Shown here piece after piece: positions 1-8,945 of a DNA stretch of 64,000 bases. The notes under the pieces are model-generated. The model did no database searches. It was not told where the DNA came from and was given only the letters and a program-made list of their open reading frames with translations. Positions within the stretch are counted from its first letter, which is position 1; every line of letters starts with the position of its first letter. The DNA comes from an uncultured Prevotellaceae bacterium (GTDB lineage: Bacteria; Bacteroidota; Bacteroidia; Bacteroidales; UBA3663). Location of the stretch: positions 62,001 through 126,000 of the forward strand of contig ONNR01000011.1 of NCBI GenBank assembly GCA_900319235.1, given 5' to 3'. Both the position numbers and the translations under genes were made by a program.

Positions 1-1644
1 AGCCGCCAAGGCGTCGGGGTCACCGTGTCGGCTGCCGTAGGCTTCCCCGCTGACGGCTTGGTACAATTTGCCGGTGCCGAACTCACTACGCTCCGCATCG
101 GTCTCTGCACGGTCAATACCGACATTTCGAGTATGACGGCATGGGTGCGCAGCAGTCTGTCGGGCGAAGTCATCGCCGAAGTGGCTATGGAGTCCTTCCA
201 ATCGGGCTGGAACGAGGTGACACTCCCCGCCCCTATTGCCATCGACGGTACGCATGACCTTTACCTCGGCTTCAGTTATCAGCAGGCACGTAGCGTCAAG
301 TGCTTGAGTTTTGTCGGTGAGACAAACGCCCAAGGGGCCTGGATCGGACGCAACGGCGAGTGGGAAGATTGGAGCACTCGCCAACTCGGTTCGCTCAGCA
401 TCGAAGGCATCATCGAAGGCGAAGGCCTGCCGCAATATAATCTCAGCGTGCTCGATATGAAGCTGCTGCACGGTGAGATTGTACGCGACGATAGCCTCCG
501 CTTCGAAGCCACAATCAAGAATGTTGCATCGCAACCAGTCAGCAGCTTGCGCTTCAACTACGACCTGGCAGATGGTTTTCAAACGGGTTCTATCGTAATA
601 GAGCAAACACTACAGCCGCGCGAAGAGGCAACCGTCCTCTTCGGAATCCCCACCAAAGGCATTCCCGCTGGCATCAATCATCCCGTCGATATTTGCCTGT
701 TGTTGCCCGATGGTTCTGACGACGAGGACATGGCCGATAACCGCTGTCATTTCGACTACGCCACCTACGAGGCAGGCAGCGACTTCGTTCACAGAGCATT
801 GCTCGAAGAGTTCACCACCGAAGTCTGCGTCAATTGTCCTTCGGGTGCCCAGCGCATCGAGGCAGCCCTCGACTATGGTTATCATGACCGCATTATCATG
901 GCTACCCACCATGCCGGTTATCACACCGACTGGCTCACCCTCCCCTCCGATGTGGACTATTGCTGGTTCTACAACGAGGGAGGCTCTACTTCGGCGCCTG
1001 CTACGATGCTCGACCGCACATTGACGGGGTTCGACAAGGATTTCTCGCCGGTGTTCAACCCACCGCAGTCACAGAAACTCTGCGAACGCTTCGACATTGC
1101 ATTGGCTCGACCTGCGTTGGTCGATGTCAAGGCTACATTGAAGTATGATGATGCCCTTCGCCAGGTCACCATCAATATAGAGGGCGAACATCTCGACGCC
1201 TTCCTGCATCAGTGTCCCGAAGCGCGCATCACCGTTTTTGCTCTCATCGACAGCATCCAGGCCCATGACCAGACGGGTGCTGGACAAGGCTACTACCATC
1301 GTCACGTGACGCGTGACGTCCTCACTGACGTGTGGGGCGACGTAATTGTTTGGGATGGCAATACTTTCTCTACCTCTTACGTTTGGACCATCCCTGAGGA
1401 ACTACGTGAAGAGAAGATGGAGGTTGTAGCCTTCGTCCACCGATACGATGCCAACGACCCGACCAATTGCTGCGTCTTCAACACTACTCGAGCCTTGCTC
1501 TCCGACCCATCGACAGAAGGCATCGATGTCGTCCGTGCGGACAATGCTTCTACTTCGGCTCCTCTCATCAACCTGATGGGGCAAAAGGTGGACAATGCTT
1601 GGCGCGGCTTCGTCATCTCGGGCGGCAGGTTAATCATGCGGTAA
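1..1644 (+). CDS. Omp28-related secreted protein, 5'-truncated by the window edge
   Basis: The frame is open from base 1 with no stop upstream, so the true start lies outside the window; the GTG at 25 is only the first start-like codon. The visible 547 codons hold beta-rich segments, then a thioredoxin-like stretch with EEFTTEVCVNCPSG (around 805-850), the hallmark of the Omp28 family, where a CxxC sits after 'LLEEFT'. The last 30 residues (…LINLMGQKV…GRLIMR) resemble the C-terminal sorting-like tail of Prevotella/Porphyromonas secreted proteins. I infer an exported, surface or outer-membrane protein with a redox-type fold; substrate unknown. The gene ends just before a strong hairpin shared with the convergent operon. 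Confidence 0.75.
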   Translation, partial: SRQGVGVTVSAAVGFPADGLVQFAGAELTTLRIGLCTVNTDISSMTAWVRSSLSGEVIAEVAMESFQSGWNEVTLPAPIAIDGTHDLYLGFSYQQARSVKCLSFVGETNAQGAWIGRNGEWEDWSTRQLGSLSIEGIIEGEGLPQYNLSVLDMKLLHGEIVRDDSLRFEATIKNVASQPVSSLRFNYDLADGFQTGSIVIEQTLQPREEATVLFGIPTKGIPAGINHPVDICLLLPDGSDDEDMADNRCHFDYATYEAGSDFVHRALLEEFTTEVCVNCPSGAQRIEAALDYGYHDRIIMATHHAGYHTDWLTLPSDVDYCWFYNEGGSTSAPATMLDRTLTGFDKDFSPVFNPPQSQKLCERFDIALARPALVDVKATLKYDDALRQVTINIEGEHLDAFLHQCPEARITVFALIDSIQAHDQTGAGQGYYHRHVTRDVLTDVWGDVIVWDGNTFSTSYVWTIPEELREEKMEVVAFVHRYDANDPTNCCVFNTTRALLSDPSTEGIDVVRADNASTSAPLINLMGQKVDNAWRGFVISGGRLIMR

Positions 1645-1684
1645 GCCTCGTCTGTCTCGTCAAACATTGGACGAATAAAAAGAA

Positions 1685-1720
1685 AGTCAGCCCCGACCTC
1701 GTAAGAGATTGGGGCTGACT
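1685..1720. terminator. Hairpin terminator between convergent genes
   Basis: Perfect 10-bp stem (AGTCAGCCCC / GGGGCTGACT) with a 16-nt loop. Read on the minus strand it is followed by TTTCTTTTTA, so it best serves the minus-strand operon ending at 1749; it may also stop the plus-strand Omp28 gene. Confidence 0.75.
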
Positions 1721-1748
1721 GTTTATGTAATGGGGACAATTAACGTGT

Positions 1749-1949
1749 TCATGCCTCTTCGGGCGGATCAATTGGTTTGGCTTTAGGTTTCTTCATACGT
1801 CCGCTTTTGCGGAGTGCTTCGGCCAATATCCACTGGATCTGCCCGTTGACAGACCTGAACTCATCAGCAGCCCATGCCTCGATGGCATCCATGGTGGCGC
1901 CATCGACACGAAGCACGAAACTTTTGGTGGTAGATTCTTTTTTGGCCAT
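1749..1949 (-). CDS. Ribbon-helix-helix (Arc-like) DNA-binding protein
   Basis: 66 aa. The segment KSFVLRVDGATMDAIEAWAA followed by DEFRSVNGQIQWILAEALRK matches the beta-strand, helix, helix layout of Arc/MetJ-type proteins, including the 'R(S)xNgqI' turn. The tail is basic and proline-rich. It is the last gene before the terminator, downstream of a PH-domain protein, a hydrolase and an SPFH protein on the same strand. In Bacteroidales such small Arc-like proteins are often found beside SPFH genes (recalled, not checked). Target DNA unknown; it may simply regulate this operon. Confidence 0.7.
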   Translation of the reverse strand: MAKKESTTKSFVLRVDGATMDAIEAWAADEFRSVNGQIQWILAEALRKSGRMKKPKAKPIDPPEEA

Positions 1950-1987
1950 AACGATAAAAAATAATTTTAATTGCTTGGGACTAAGGC

Positions 1988-2404
1988 TCAGAGAAGTGTT
2001 TCGTCAATCTTCACCTTCGGATTAATCTTGCGCAATTCTGCGAGAAAATCCTCCTGGTTACGAGGCGAGATGACGGCGGTCTGACCATCGGTGAAATCCA
2101 GACGAATGCGTTTTAGAGAACTGGCTGGAGCACTCAGAATGGTGCGGGTAGGCACTACAGATTCGAGCAACGTAAGATCGTACTCGTCATTGAAGATACC
2201 GAGTACCGTAACCCTCAGCGTCGTCCCATCGATGGTGTATTTGATGGCATAAAGCAGGTAGAACACTGGCACGCAGGTCACGCACACTGAAATCAGCAGT
2301 CTCCATCCGCCATCACCAAGGATGCCGGGCAAACAGCACACCAATAGAACCACGATGATGAATGCCACCAGTCCTACGCTGATTCTTGTTCGATAGGTTT
2401 TCAT
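1988..2404 (-). CDS. Two-TM protein with bacterial PH-like domain
   Basis: 138 aa from the ATG at 2404 (MKTYRTRISVG…). A longer reading to 2500 would run into the upstream gene and has no membrane logic, so I chose the shorter start, which leaves 25 nt to the hydrolase stop. Two hydrophobic segments (about residues 10-30 and 35-55) are followed by a beta-rich domain (YTIDGTTLRVTVLGIF…) ending with an alpha helix (EDFLAELRKINPKVK), the pattern of the bacterial PH domain family PF06713. Such proteins are membrane-anchored and of unknown function. Confidence 0.7.
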   Translation of the reverse strand: MKTYRTRISVGLVAFIIVVLLVCCLPGILGDGGWRLLISVCVTCVPVFYLLYAIKYTIDGTTLRVTVLGIFNDEYDLTLLESVVPTRTILSAPASSLKRIRLDFTDGQTAVISPRNQEDFLAELRKINPKVKIDETLL

Positions 2405-2429
2405 AATTTCAACGGTCTTAATTTGCGAA

Positions 2430-3671
2430 TTATAATCCGTTAATCCACGTAGCAATATCCCCAAGAACTTCCTCGCTGATTGTTTCCTCGATGCCGGCAT
2501 ATTCCGTGGGCAAGCCCGTAGTGCAATGCTGGAAGAGATGATTCAAGCCGGGATATTCCTTCAAAAGGTTCTTCTTGTTCTTCGACAATGCCTTCTCGAT
2601 GCCCTTGAGATTGAGCGACGAAACCACTTGCACGTCCTTATCGCCATTGATGGCCAGGACCGGGCAGCTGGTGCCCTGAATGTCAGGGATGGGGTCGTAG
2701 TCGAGGAAATAATTGAGCCAAGGGGAATTCAATTGGGCCACCTGGGCTCGATATTGGGCCACATTGACTTGCATAGGCACACCCATGAGTTCGTAAGTGC
2801 GGTTTGCCTGGGCTGTCAAAGCAGTATCGCCTTTGGCACCAACACCAGCCATGCTGATGATGAAATCGACTTTCTGTTTTGCACCAAGCATGAAGGCAAC
2901 CGAGCCACCTTCGCTATGACCAAGCACACCGACTTTGCTGAATTGCTTCAGCCCGCGCAGCATTTCGATGCCCGCCAAGGCATCTTCGGCAAAGTCCTTC
3001 GTGGTAGCTCCCTCCATACTGCCTGTCGATTTACCTACGCCACGATCATCGAAACGCAAGGAGGCGACACCGTGTCTGGCCAGATAGTCGGCAATGACGA
3101 GAAAGGGCTTGTGGTCGAAGACCTCTTCGTCGCGATTCTCTGCGCCACTGCCCGTTACCATAATCAACACAGGGACCTTTTCGCCCTCCTTGTATCCTTC
3201 GGGATAGACAAGAGTGCCTGCAAAACAAGCGTTAGCAGCCTCATTCTGAAAGGTTATTTCCTTGGTCTGATAGGGATAAGGCTCTACGGGATGCTGCGGG
3301 CGATTGCGCTTCACCTCCCCGGGCTTCATATCGAGGGGCAGATTCATTCCCATTTGGGAGAAGGAGCCTTTCAGCTCGCCTTCGCTCAATTTTCCAGCGT
3401 ACGTCATGCCGATGCTTGGCACGGCAATGTTCACCGAGTCAGCCGAGATGAAATTCAGCGTGGCAGGAATTCCTTTGGCACTCTGGTCGGGGCTGTCCAT
3501 GGTGCACACATCCTTTCCGCTGGCATCCTTATCGAAATGCAGCACAATTGTCAACTTCTGAGCACCGAGGTCCAATTGTCCCGTCCATGGACCCGAGATC
3601 TGCTGGCCAAAACTCTGCATGGCGGCAAGCGCCAACACGCCGAGCATCAATAATCCTTCAAGTCTTTTCAT
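2430..3671 (-). CDS. Secreted alpha/beta hydrolase with N-terminal beta domain
   Basis: 413 aa from the ATG at 3671, which gives a clean signal peptide (MKRLEGLLMLGVLALAAMQSFGQ); the ATGs at 3677 and 3716 only add charged residues. Residues 20-110 form a small beta domain often fused to this hydrolase class. The catalytic domain starts near residue 125 and has the nucleophile elbow GHSEGG, an upstream 'GSGAENRDE' oxyanion-type loop, a 'GDKDVQV' acid region and a late 'NHLFQ' histidine. This fits the Bacteroidales periplasmic esterase/acyl hydrolase group of the S9/DLH-like superfamily. Substrate cannot be told from sequence. Confidence 0.8.
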   Translation of the reverse strand: MKRLEGLLMLGVLALAAMQSFGQQISGPWTGQLDLGAQKLTIVLHFDKDASGKDVCTMDSPDQSAKGIPATLNFISADSVNIAVPSIGMTYAGKLSEGELKGSFSQMGMNLPLDMKPGEVKRNRPQHPVEPYPYQTKEITFQNEAANACFAGTLVYPEGYKEGEKVPVLIMVTGSGAENRDEEVFDHKPFLVIADYLARHGVASLRFDDRGVGKSTGSMEGATTKDFAEDALAGIEMLRGLKQFSKVGVLGHSEGGSVAFMLGAKQKVDFIISMAGVGAKGDTALTAQANRTYELMGVPMQVNVAQYRAQVAQLNSPWLNYFLDYDPIPDIQGTSCPVLAINGDKDVQVVSSLNLKGIEKALSKNKKNLLKEYPGLNHLFQHCTTGLPTEYAGIEETISEEVLGDIATWINGL

Positions 3672-3707
3672 AATCATTCGAATCCTTTTTGCCCTTTCGT
3701 TTACGAT

Positions 3708-3727
3708 AGCAGCCAAGCATGGCTGCT
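3708..3727. repeat. Palindromic hairpin upstream of the hydrolase
   Basis: AGCAGCCAAGCATGGCTGCT is a near-perfect palindrome lying between the SPFH stop (3765) and the hydrolase start. A closely related perfect palindrome occurs at 60964-60989 between two glycosidase genes, so this looks like a small dispersed hairpin element rather than a chance fold. Confidence 0.6.
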
Positions 3728-3764
3728 TATCTTAACGACTGAACCATCTTAGCGCGCAAGCGCC

Positions 3765-4703
3765 TTAGTGATTCAGCGTACCCGAATTGATGACTGGCTG
3801 TGCAGGCTCATCGCCGCAAAGAACCACGAGCAGGTTGCCAACCAAAGCGGCCTTCTTCTCGTCGTCGAGTTCCACGATTTCCTCGTCCGAAAGTTTGTCG
3901 AGAGCCATCTTCACCATCGAAACGGCACCTTCTACAATCTTCTCACGCGCAGTGATGATGGCAGCCGCCTGCTGACGACGCAACATCACGGCAGCAATCT
4001 CGGGAGCGTAGGCCAGATAGTTGATGCGAGCCTCAGTCACTTCAAGACCAGCCATCTCCAGACGTTCGTTGAGTTTGCGAAGCAGCACGTCATTAACTTC
4101 CTCGCTGCCACTGCGCAATGTCACCTCGTGGGTGTCGTCGCCATCGTTGTCGTAGGCATACATACCTGCCACCTGACGAAGGGCAGAATCGCTCTGCACA
4201 GCCACAAAGCGCTCGAACTTGTTCATTCTCAGTCCAGCAGCGCCACCCACGGTATTGGCATTGGCCACATCGGTGTCAATATCGAAGATGGCCTTGTAGG
4301 TATCCTTCAGACGCCAAACAACCACCAATCCGATCATCACAGGGTTACCTGCCTTGTCGTTCACCTTGATGGGATCAGCATTGAAGTTACGTGCGCGCAG
4401 TGAAACCTTCTTCACACTCATGAAAGGATTGAGCCAATAGAAGCCGGTCTTGCGGAAAGTGCCCACATACTTGCCGAAGAAGGTAAGCACCTTGGCCTCA
4501 TTGGGTTCCTGCATCGAGAAACCGCAGCAACCAATGATGATACATATCAGAAGAAGGACAGCAGGAATCATATACCATCCATTCTCATAGGTGACGGTCA
4601 AAACAATGAAATAGAACATACCAAAGACCATGGCCAACACCAGGAACAGCATAATAAAACCGTTCATCGAACCACCCTTGAATTCATACTCTTTACTTTC
4701 CAT
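3765..4703 (-). CDS. SPFH/Band-7 domain membrane protein
   Basis: 312 aa. Two N-terminal membrane segments (about 12-35 and 40-60) precede 'SMQEPNEAKVLTFFGKYVGT', the typical start of an SPFH domain. The SPFH body (60-215) and a coiled-coil helix (AVMLRRQQAAAIITAREKIVEGAV) follow. The family forms membrane-associated oligomers linked to protein quality control or microdomain organisation. First gene of the run toward 1749, with a 203-nt A+T-rich upstream region. The companion PH, hydrolase and RHH genes may form one transcript, although the hairpin at 3708 could partly separate them. Confidence 0.88.
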   Translation of the reverse strand: MESKEYEFKGGSMNGFIMLFLVLAMVFGMFYFIVLTVTYENGWYMIPAVLLLICIIIGCCGFSMQEPNEAKVLTFFGKYVGTFRKTGFYWLNPFMSVKKVSLRARNFNADPIKVNDKAGNPVMIGLVVVWRLKDTYKAIFDIDTDVANANTVGGAAGLRMNKFERFVAVQSDSALRQVAGMYAYDNDGDDTHEVTLRSGSEEVNDVLLRKLNERLEMAGLEVTEARINYLAYAPEIAAVMLRRQQAAAIITAREKIVEGAVSMVKMALDKLSDEEIVELDDEKKAALVGNLLVVLCGDEPAQPVINSGTLNH

Positions 4704-4906
4704 AATAAATGTTTTTTAGAAGTTTTACCAAGATATATTATGATATTATTTTGATATCACATTGCAAAGAAACAGATTTCCTTTTTTTGCTCCAAATATT
4801 TATTCAATTATTTTTTATTTTGGCGAATTTTTATCATAAATTGATACCCGTAGTTCGCAAAACCTTATTTCTTTTTCGACAAATCCCCGGGATAACACAA
4901 GAAAAA

Positions 4907-4937
4907 GAGCGGTGACAAAACATATTCGTCACCGCTC
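4907..4937 (-). terminator. Rho-independent terminator
   Basis: Stem GAGCGGTGAC / GTCACCGCTC, 11-nt loop, followed on the minus strand by TTTTTCTTG. It terminates the DUF2007 transcript. The remaining A+T-rich stretch 4704-4906 must hold the SPFH promoter; a TTTCTTTG-like -7 box is visible near 4764, but no gene is supported there. Confidence 0.85.
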
Positions 4938-4957
4938 TCCTATCATTTACTCGTTTC

Positions 4958-5251
4958 TTACTCTTCGTCCTCTTCCATCTGCTCAAGAGGAGGCGCTTCT
5001 TCGGCTGCTTTCTCGAAGGCAGCTTCCGAAGCGGCATCGTGACTGGTCTCAAGGGCCTTTCGGGCCTCTTCGAGCATACTTTCGAAGACATAGATCCTCA
5101 CGCCGCCAATGGTGTCGGGTCCTTGGAACGACCACATAGCTACATGCTTGTGATCGACAATCATACAGGGGATTCCGGCGCCATCGAGCACACTCTTGAT
5201 GACATCCGCTTCGAAAGATGTGCCGCAATTGGTCAATAATACGGTTTCCAT
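4958..5251 (-). CDS. DUF2007 domain protein
   Basis: 97 aa. The first 70 residues (VLLTNCGTSFEADVIKSVLD…GIPCMIVDHK…IGGVRIYVFESMLEEARKAL) match DUF2007 (PF09413, 'putative prokaryotic signal-transducing protein'). The last 25 residues are strongly acidic. It follows the secreted protein at 5264 by 12 nt and is therefore probably co-transcribed. Biochemical role not established for the family. Confidence 0.8.
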   Translation of the reverse strand: METVLLTNCGTSFEADVIKSVLDGAGIPCMIVDHKHVAMWSFQGPDTIGGVRIYVFESMLEEARKALETSHDAASEAAFEKAAEEAPPLEQMEEDEE

Positions 5252-5263
5252 AGTTTTAGTATT

Positions 5264-5944
5264 TTACATATAAATCGCCGAGTTTCCTTTCTGATCTCCG
5301 ATGAAATAGGCTCCCTCAGGCGTAAATTTGATGACTGTAACGTCGAATGTGGCTTCGCGCAAGGCATCCTTCAACTTCTGGCTGACGTTGCCGAGATACA
5401 TATATCCACGTTCGAAAGCAAGAATCATTCCCTCGTTGTTGATCTGGGCAAAACGCAGGGTGCCATGCTTAGCACTACCATCTTTCACCCAGTCCTCCAT
5501 CCTACTGAACGAAGAACGCACCTGGCCATTGTCATAAACTACAATCCAATCACTATGGTCGTTGAAGGTCACCGACTTGATGGTATGACGGTCGGCAATC
5601 AGTTCATAGAGGCAACTCTTGAGCATCGCAGGAATCTTATGCCAACGCATCAAGCCATCGCCATAACTGATGAACCAGCGGCCTTTTTCGCTGAGTTGGA
5701 TATCGTTGATGTAATAGGCGCTGTCATTCAGATTGTCGATCTGCTTGGCTAAATTGGTGGGAATGCGGTCGTAGGCGCACTTGTTGGTACCGACGAAAGC
5801 AATGTCACCACCTTTGTCGGTGATGGCCACATTACGGCAAGTTTCCCACTTGTCGATACAGTTCTTGATATAAAAACGATTGCGCGCATTGCAGAACACG
5901 ATGCTGGTAAATGCCACAACAAAAAGAAGCAATATACGTTTCAT
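5264..5944 (-). CDS. Exported protein of unknown function with propeller-like repeats
   Basis: 226 aa from the ATG at 5944 (MKRILLLFVVAFTSIVFC…), which gives a signal peptide; the ATG at 5974 would put polar residues ahead of it. After the signal, four degenerate repeats of about 45 residues can be seen, each with 'xxWxxxYxxG(Q/L)xR' or 'GxxIAFxG' patterns (e.g. KGGDIAFVGTN, KGRWFISYGDGLMRW, HSDWIVVYDNGQVRS, NEGMILAFERGYMYL). This suggests a partial beta-propeller. I do not recognise the family. Confidence 0.6.
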   Translation of the reverse strand: MKRILLLFVVAFTSIVFCNARNRFYIKNCIDKWETCRNVAITDKGGDIAFVGTNKCAYDRIPTNLAKQIDNLNDSAYYINDIQLSEKGRWFISYGDGLMRWHKIPAMLKSCLYELIADRHTIKSVTFNDHSDWIVVYDNGQVRSSFSRMEDWVKDGSAKHGTLRFAQINNEGMILAFERGYMYLGNVSQKLKDALREATFDVTVIKFTPEGAYFIGDQKGNSAIYM

Positions 5945-6067
5945 ATTTAAATAGGTATTATGTTTCGTCTGCAAATGTGCGCATAAATTGCGAATCTTCC
6001 AAATTTTTGAACCTAAAAATCGTTATAGGGCCCCGATTTTATGTTTTTTTCACCAACATTCGCCTTC

Positions 6068-6439
6068 TCACCCGCCCTGATTGGCCGCTTCTTCATTCCA
6101 GAACTGCGTGATTTCTTCAAGCGTAATGCCCAGCAGACGTGCCTGCCGGAACACCTCGGGCAGACGCTGCTGCATAAACTCGCGCTTGTGCGCCCTCAAG
6201 ATGCGCTGTCGGGCATTGGGACTGACAAAATAGCCGATACCGCGCTTCTGATAGACAATTTCTTCTCGCTGCAGCAGTTCCATGGCCCGCAGGATGGTAT
6301 TGTAGTTCACCTCGAAGGTTTCGGCCAGATCACGCACGCTCGGGATGCGGTCCTCGCTGTGGTATTTTCCTTCGAGTATCTCTTCGCATATCTGATAGGC
6401 CAGTTTGCCGAAGATGGTTTTCTCTTGCGACGAAATCAT
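6068..6439 (-). CDS. GntR-family (YtrA-type) transcriptional regulator
   Basis: 123 aa from the ATG at 6439, overlapping the preceding membrane-protein stop by 4 nt. A winged helix (KLAYQICEEILEGKYHSEDR, IPSVRDLAETFEVNYNTILR) is followed by 'YQKRGIGYFV' and a short helical tail of about 45 residues with no large effector domain, as in the YtrA subfamily. YtrA-type regulators usually repress an ABC transporter in their own operon. Here the regulator is the last gene and the likely operator lies at 8713-8734, upstream of the first gene. Confidence 0.88.
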   Translation of the reverse strand: MISSQEKTIFGKLAYQICEEILEGKYHSEDRIPSVRDLAETFEVNYNTILRAMELLQREEIVYQKRGIGYFVSPNARQRILRAHKREFMQQRLPEVFRQARLLGITLEEITQFWNEEAANQGG

Positions 6440-7137
6440 AGGTTCAGAAGTTTGTGGTCGCAGACCGCGCGACGGTTGAAACAATATTGACCCAAGTGCC
6501 AGCAAGCGACAATACCTGCAAGGAATAGCAGCATCATCCATGGATTTGCCGCAAAGATGCCCCGATCTAAATATACTACATTTGGCATCCACGAAAGGAA
6601 GATCAAAAGTACCATAATAAAATTTAAGGAAAAAGACAGAAGAAGGTTGTTGATCAACAATGGGAACAGGACATTGAAGAGGGCGATGAACAGCAGTAGA
6701 AGCAGGCCGTCGGCAGGTGCCGTGATGACGAAATCGGCAAGACTCTTCACGCTGACGAATGGAGAATAGAGCTGCGCTGGCTGGAAAACGGCAAAGATGG
6801 CATTCAGGAGCAAATCGACGCCAATCAAAACGCCATACATCGCCACGTAGTGCAGCCCGATGTAGAGGATCATCGAGACATATTTACGCCGATTGGTCTC
6901 GGGCAGCAATGTCAACTCTTTGCGTCGATAGATCAAGAAAAAGGTCTGAATGAACATCAGCGCAATCAGGAAAGGAAAATGCACATTCCACACGGCTCGT
7001 TCGTAAAAAGCGGATGAACCATTTTCCAGGAAAGCATGGAGCGAGAAGACTGCTATACGAATCAGGACAAGTAGCGGAACAAACACATAAACGATCTGTC
7101 GGAGTCCGTTATGATAGATGCGAAATAGGTTTTTCAT
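6436..7137 (-). CDS. ABC-transporter-associated membrane protein (permease-like)
   Basis: 233 aa with about six hydrophobic segments (for example residues 13-33, 48-66, 88-108, 130-160, 165-182 and 195-215). It overlaps the neighbouring genes by 4 nt on each side (ATGA), so translation is coupled. No sequence family is recognised by eye. The gene order ATPase, membrane, membrane, YtrA-like regulator implies the second transmembrane half of an ABC exporter. Confidence 0.7.
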   Translation of the reverse strand: MKNLFRIYHNGLRQIVYVFVPLLVLIRIAVFSLHAFLENGSSAFYERAVWNVHFPFLIALMFIQTFFLIYRRKELTLLPETNRRKYVSMILYIGLHYVAMYGVLIGVDLLLNAIFAVFQPAQLYSPFVSVKSLADFVITAPADGLLLLLFIALFNVLFPLLINNLLLSFSLNFIMVLLIFLSWMPNVVYLDRGIFAANPWMMLLFLAGIVACWHLGQYCFNRRAVCDHKLLNL

Positions 7138-7871
7138 ATAGTTTTAGGTGTTAACTTCAGCACGACTTCAAGTTTCTGGAATTGGCGGTATCCCAAGCGG
7201 ATATTGAATACAGTACCCACGGCCAACAGTATTGCGAGGTAAGGCATCCAATCCAAATATTCACTAAAATCCAATAATACCGCAAATACATAAAGAGCAT
7301 TGAGCGCAAAAGGTACAATGACAAGGAAACCGATTTTCTTAAAACGGGCACTCAGATAGTAACAACCCGTAAAAAGCCAAAGGTAGAACATCACTGTCGG
7401 CCAATTGAAGAACCAGGCCAACAGAGGCAATGCCCACCCCTTTTCAATGGGTTGATCGATGGATAAAAAGTGAGCCAATGGTACGCGCGCCCAATCGACA
7501 ATCAATGTCGTGACCAAGATAAAGACCACTGTAAGGCAGAGATTGAAGACGATGCGAGAAGAATACTTCTCTTTCAAGGATACCGGGAGCAGCCAATTCT
7601 GCTTTTGTATCCTATAGATATCAAAGACATTCAAGCAGTTGCCAATCCACATTATCATTGGAAAGATGAATATCCAATTGAACAACTGCATAGTCGAATT
7701 GCTGAAGTTTTCCGGATTTGGAGTACCTTGGATGAATCCCCAAACATTGGTATCGGACAGGTTCTTCCAAGTGACCCCCATCATAAAAGTAGAAAAAACA
7801 AGGAAGAAGAGTATCATAAGGATAAACCAAAGCCTATCAAACCTCCAATATAATCTAAACAGATTCAACAT
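7134..7871 (-). CDS. ABC-transporter-associated membrane protein (permease-like)
   Basis: 245 aa with about six membrane segments (15-38, 66-86, 107-128, 150-175, 185-205, 212-228). It starts 9 nt after the ATPase stop and overlaps the next gene by 4 nt. Related in layout, though not obviously in sequence, to the following permease. I infer the first membrane subunit of an ABC efflux system. Confidence 0.7.
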   Translation of the reverse strand: MLNLFRLYWRFDRLWFILMILFFLVFSTFMMGVTWKNLSDTNVWGFIQGTPNPENFSNSTMQLFNWIFIFPMIMWIGNCLNVFDIYRIQKQNWLLPVSLKEKYSSRIVFNLCLTVVFILVTTLIVDWARVPLAHFLSIDQPIEKGWALPLLAWFFNWPTVMFYLWLFTGCYYLSARFKKIGFLVIVPFALNALYVFAVLLDFSEYLDWMPYLAILLAVGTVFNIRLGYRQFQKLEVVLKLTPKTI

Positions 7872-7880
7872 AGTGACAGG

Positions 7881-8684
7881 TTATTTGAGTGAGGTAATAT
7901 ATTCGAAGAGCATCTCCAGATTGACGGGTGTCTCTGGTTCATCTGCCGTTCGGCGGGCAATGCACTGGGTGCCATCAATGGTCTTTTCGCTATAGAGCAC
8001 TTCGCCCTCGGGATTGGTGCCGAAGGTGTACTGTTCGGCAAGTTCCTGCATCGAACTGTCGAGCAGCAACTTCTCCTGACCGATCAAGGTCACGTGGTCG
8101 ATAAGCATCTCGACATCGTGCACCTGGTGGGTAGAGATCACCATAAGCCGCTCTTCATTCATGTTGCTCGCTATCACCTTGCGGAACTGGCGTTTCGAAG
8201 GAATGTCGAGTCCGTTGCTCGGCTCGTCCATCAGCAACAACTTGGTATTGGTGGCCAGGGCAAAACTCATCAGCACCTTCTTCTTAGTGCCCATAGAGAG
8301 CGAACTAAGCTTCAAGTCACCCTCCAACTCGAACTCGCGCAGGCAGCTGTCCATAATCTCCTGACTGAAGTTCTTGTAGAATGGCTTGTACATCTTGACA
8401 TAATCGCTCATCGACATTGAAGGGAGCATAAACTCCTCAGGTACGAGGTAAATCTTCTCAAGCATCTGTTTCTTCATCTCGCTCACCACGTCTCCATCGA
8501 TGGTTATCTCTCCCTTGTTTGGCCGCAAAAGGCCGCAAAGCAGATAGAGCAGGGTTGTCTTGCCGGTTCCGTTCTTGCCTAAAAGGCCATATACACTGCC
8601 CGGCTTCATCTGAAGGTTAAACTGACTAAATACATTTCGTTTTGAGCCACTGTAACCGAAGGTAAGGTTTTGAATATTGATCAT
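7881..8684 (-). CDS. ABC transporter ATP-binding protein
   Basis: 267 aa. Walker A GLLGKNGTGKTTLL (about 34-47), signature-like LSSLSMGTKKKV (an S-M-G variant of LSGGQ, about 137-148), Walker B LLLMDEPSNGLD and switch histidine STHQVHD are all in order. The C-terminal 55 residues form a non-catalytic tail. The SSLSMGTKKK signature is typical of YtrB/YhcH-like ATPases that pair with YtrA-type regulators. First gene of the operon, with its own promoter and operator. Confidence 0.9.
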   Translation of the reverse strand: MINIQNLTFGYSGSKRNVFSQFNLQMKPGSVYGLLGKNGTGKTTLLYLLCGLLRPNKGEITIDGDVVSEMKKQMLEKIYLVPEEFMLPSMSMSDYVKMYKPFYKNFSQEIMDSCLREFELEGDLKLSSLSMGTKKKVLMSFALATNTKLLLMDEPSNGLDIPSKRQFRKVIASNMNEERLMVISTHQVHDVEMLIDHVTLIGQEKLLLDSSMQELAEQYTFGTNPEGEVLYSEKTIDGTQCIARRTADEPETPVNLEMLFEYITSLK

Positions 8685-8712
8685 CGCTTTGAATATAGAT
8701 TAAACAATTATA

Positions 8713-8734
8713 GTGTCATATTGAACTATGACAC
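8713..8734. promoter_or_regulatory. Probable GntR/YtrA operator
   Basis: Perfect 8-bp inverted repeat GTGTCATA-ttgaac-TATGACAC lying immediately downstream of the -7 box of the ABC operon, overlapping the predicted transcription start. YtrA-type regulators bind this kind of palindrome to repress their operon. Binding by the 6068-6439 product is an inference. Confidence 0.65.
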
Positions 8735-8736
8735 CG

Positions 8737-8744
8737 CAAAGATA
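8737..8744 (-). promoter_or_regulatory. Promoter -7 box of the ABC/GntR operon
   Basis: TATCTTTG on the minus strand, matching the Bacteroidetes -7 consensus TAnnTTTG, about 50 nt upstream of the ATPase ATG. Confidence 0.7.
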
Positions 8745-8945
8745 TTTGCTCTCCTTCAAGACAGCAAGAAAACGGGAGAAAAAATGCTTAAAAAAATTCG
8801 AAACAATTATAATCGATACAAATTGTCATCCATAAATGTCAAAATATATTTATAGATTCACAACTGGAAATCCTCAGCGCCATCAGGATCATCTTTCATT
8901 TGCAAGAAAGAATGGGAAAGAGATTGAAGTCAATAATAAATCGCG

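Noticed and set aside
4709..4915. 68-aa plus-strand ORF
   Set aside because: A+T-rich intergenic sequence holding the SPFH promoter side and a terminator; composition is not protein-like.
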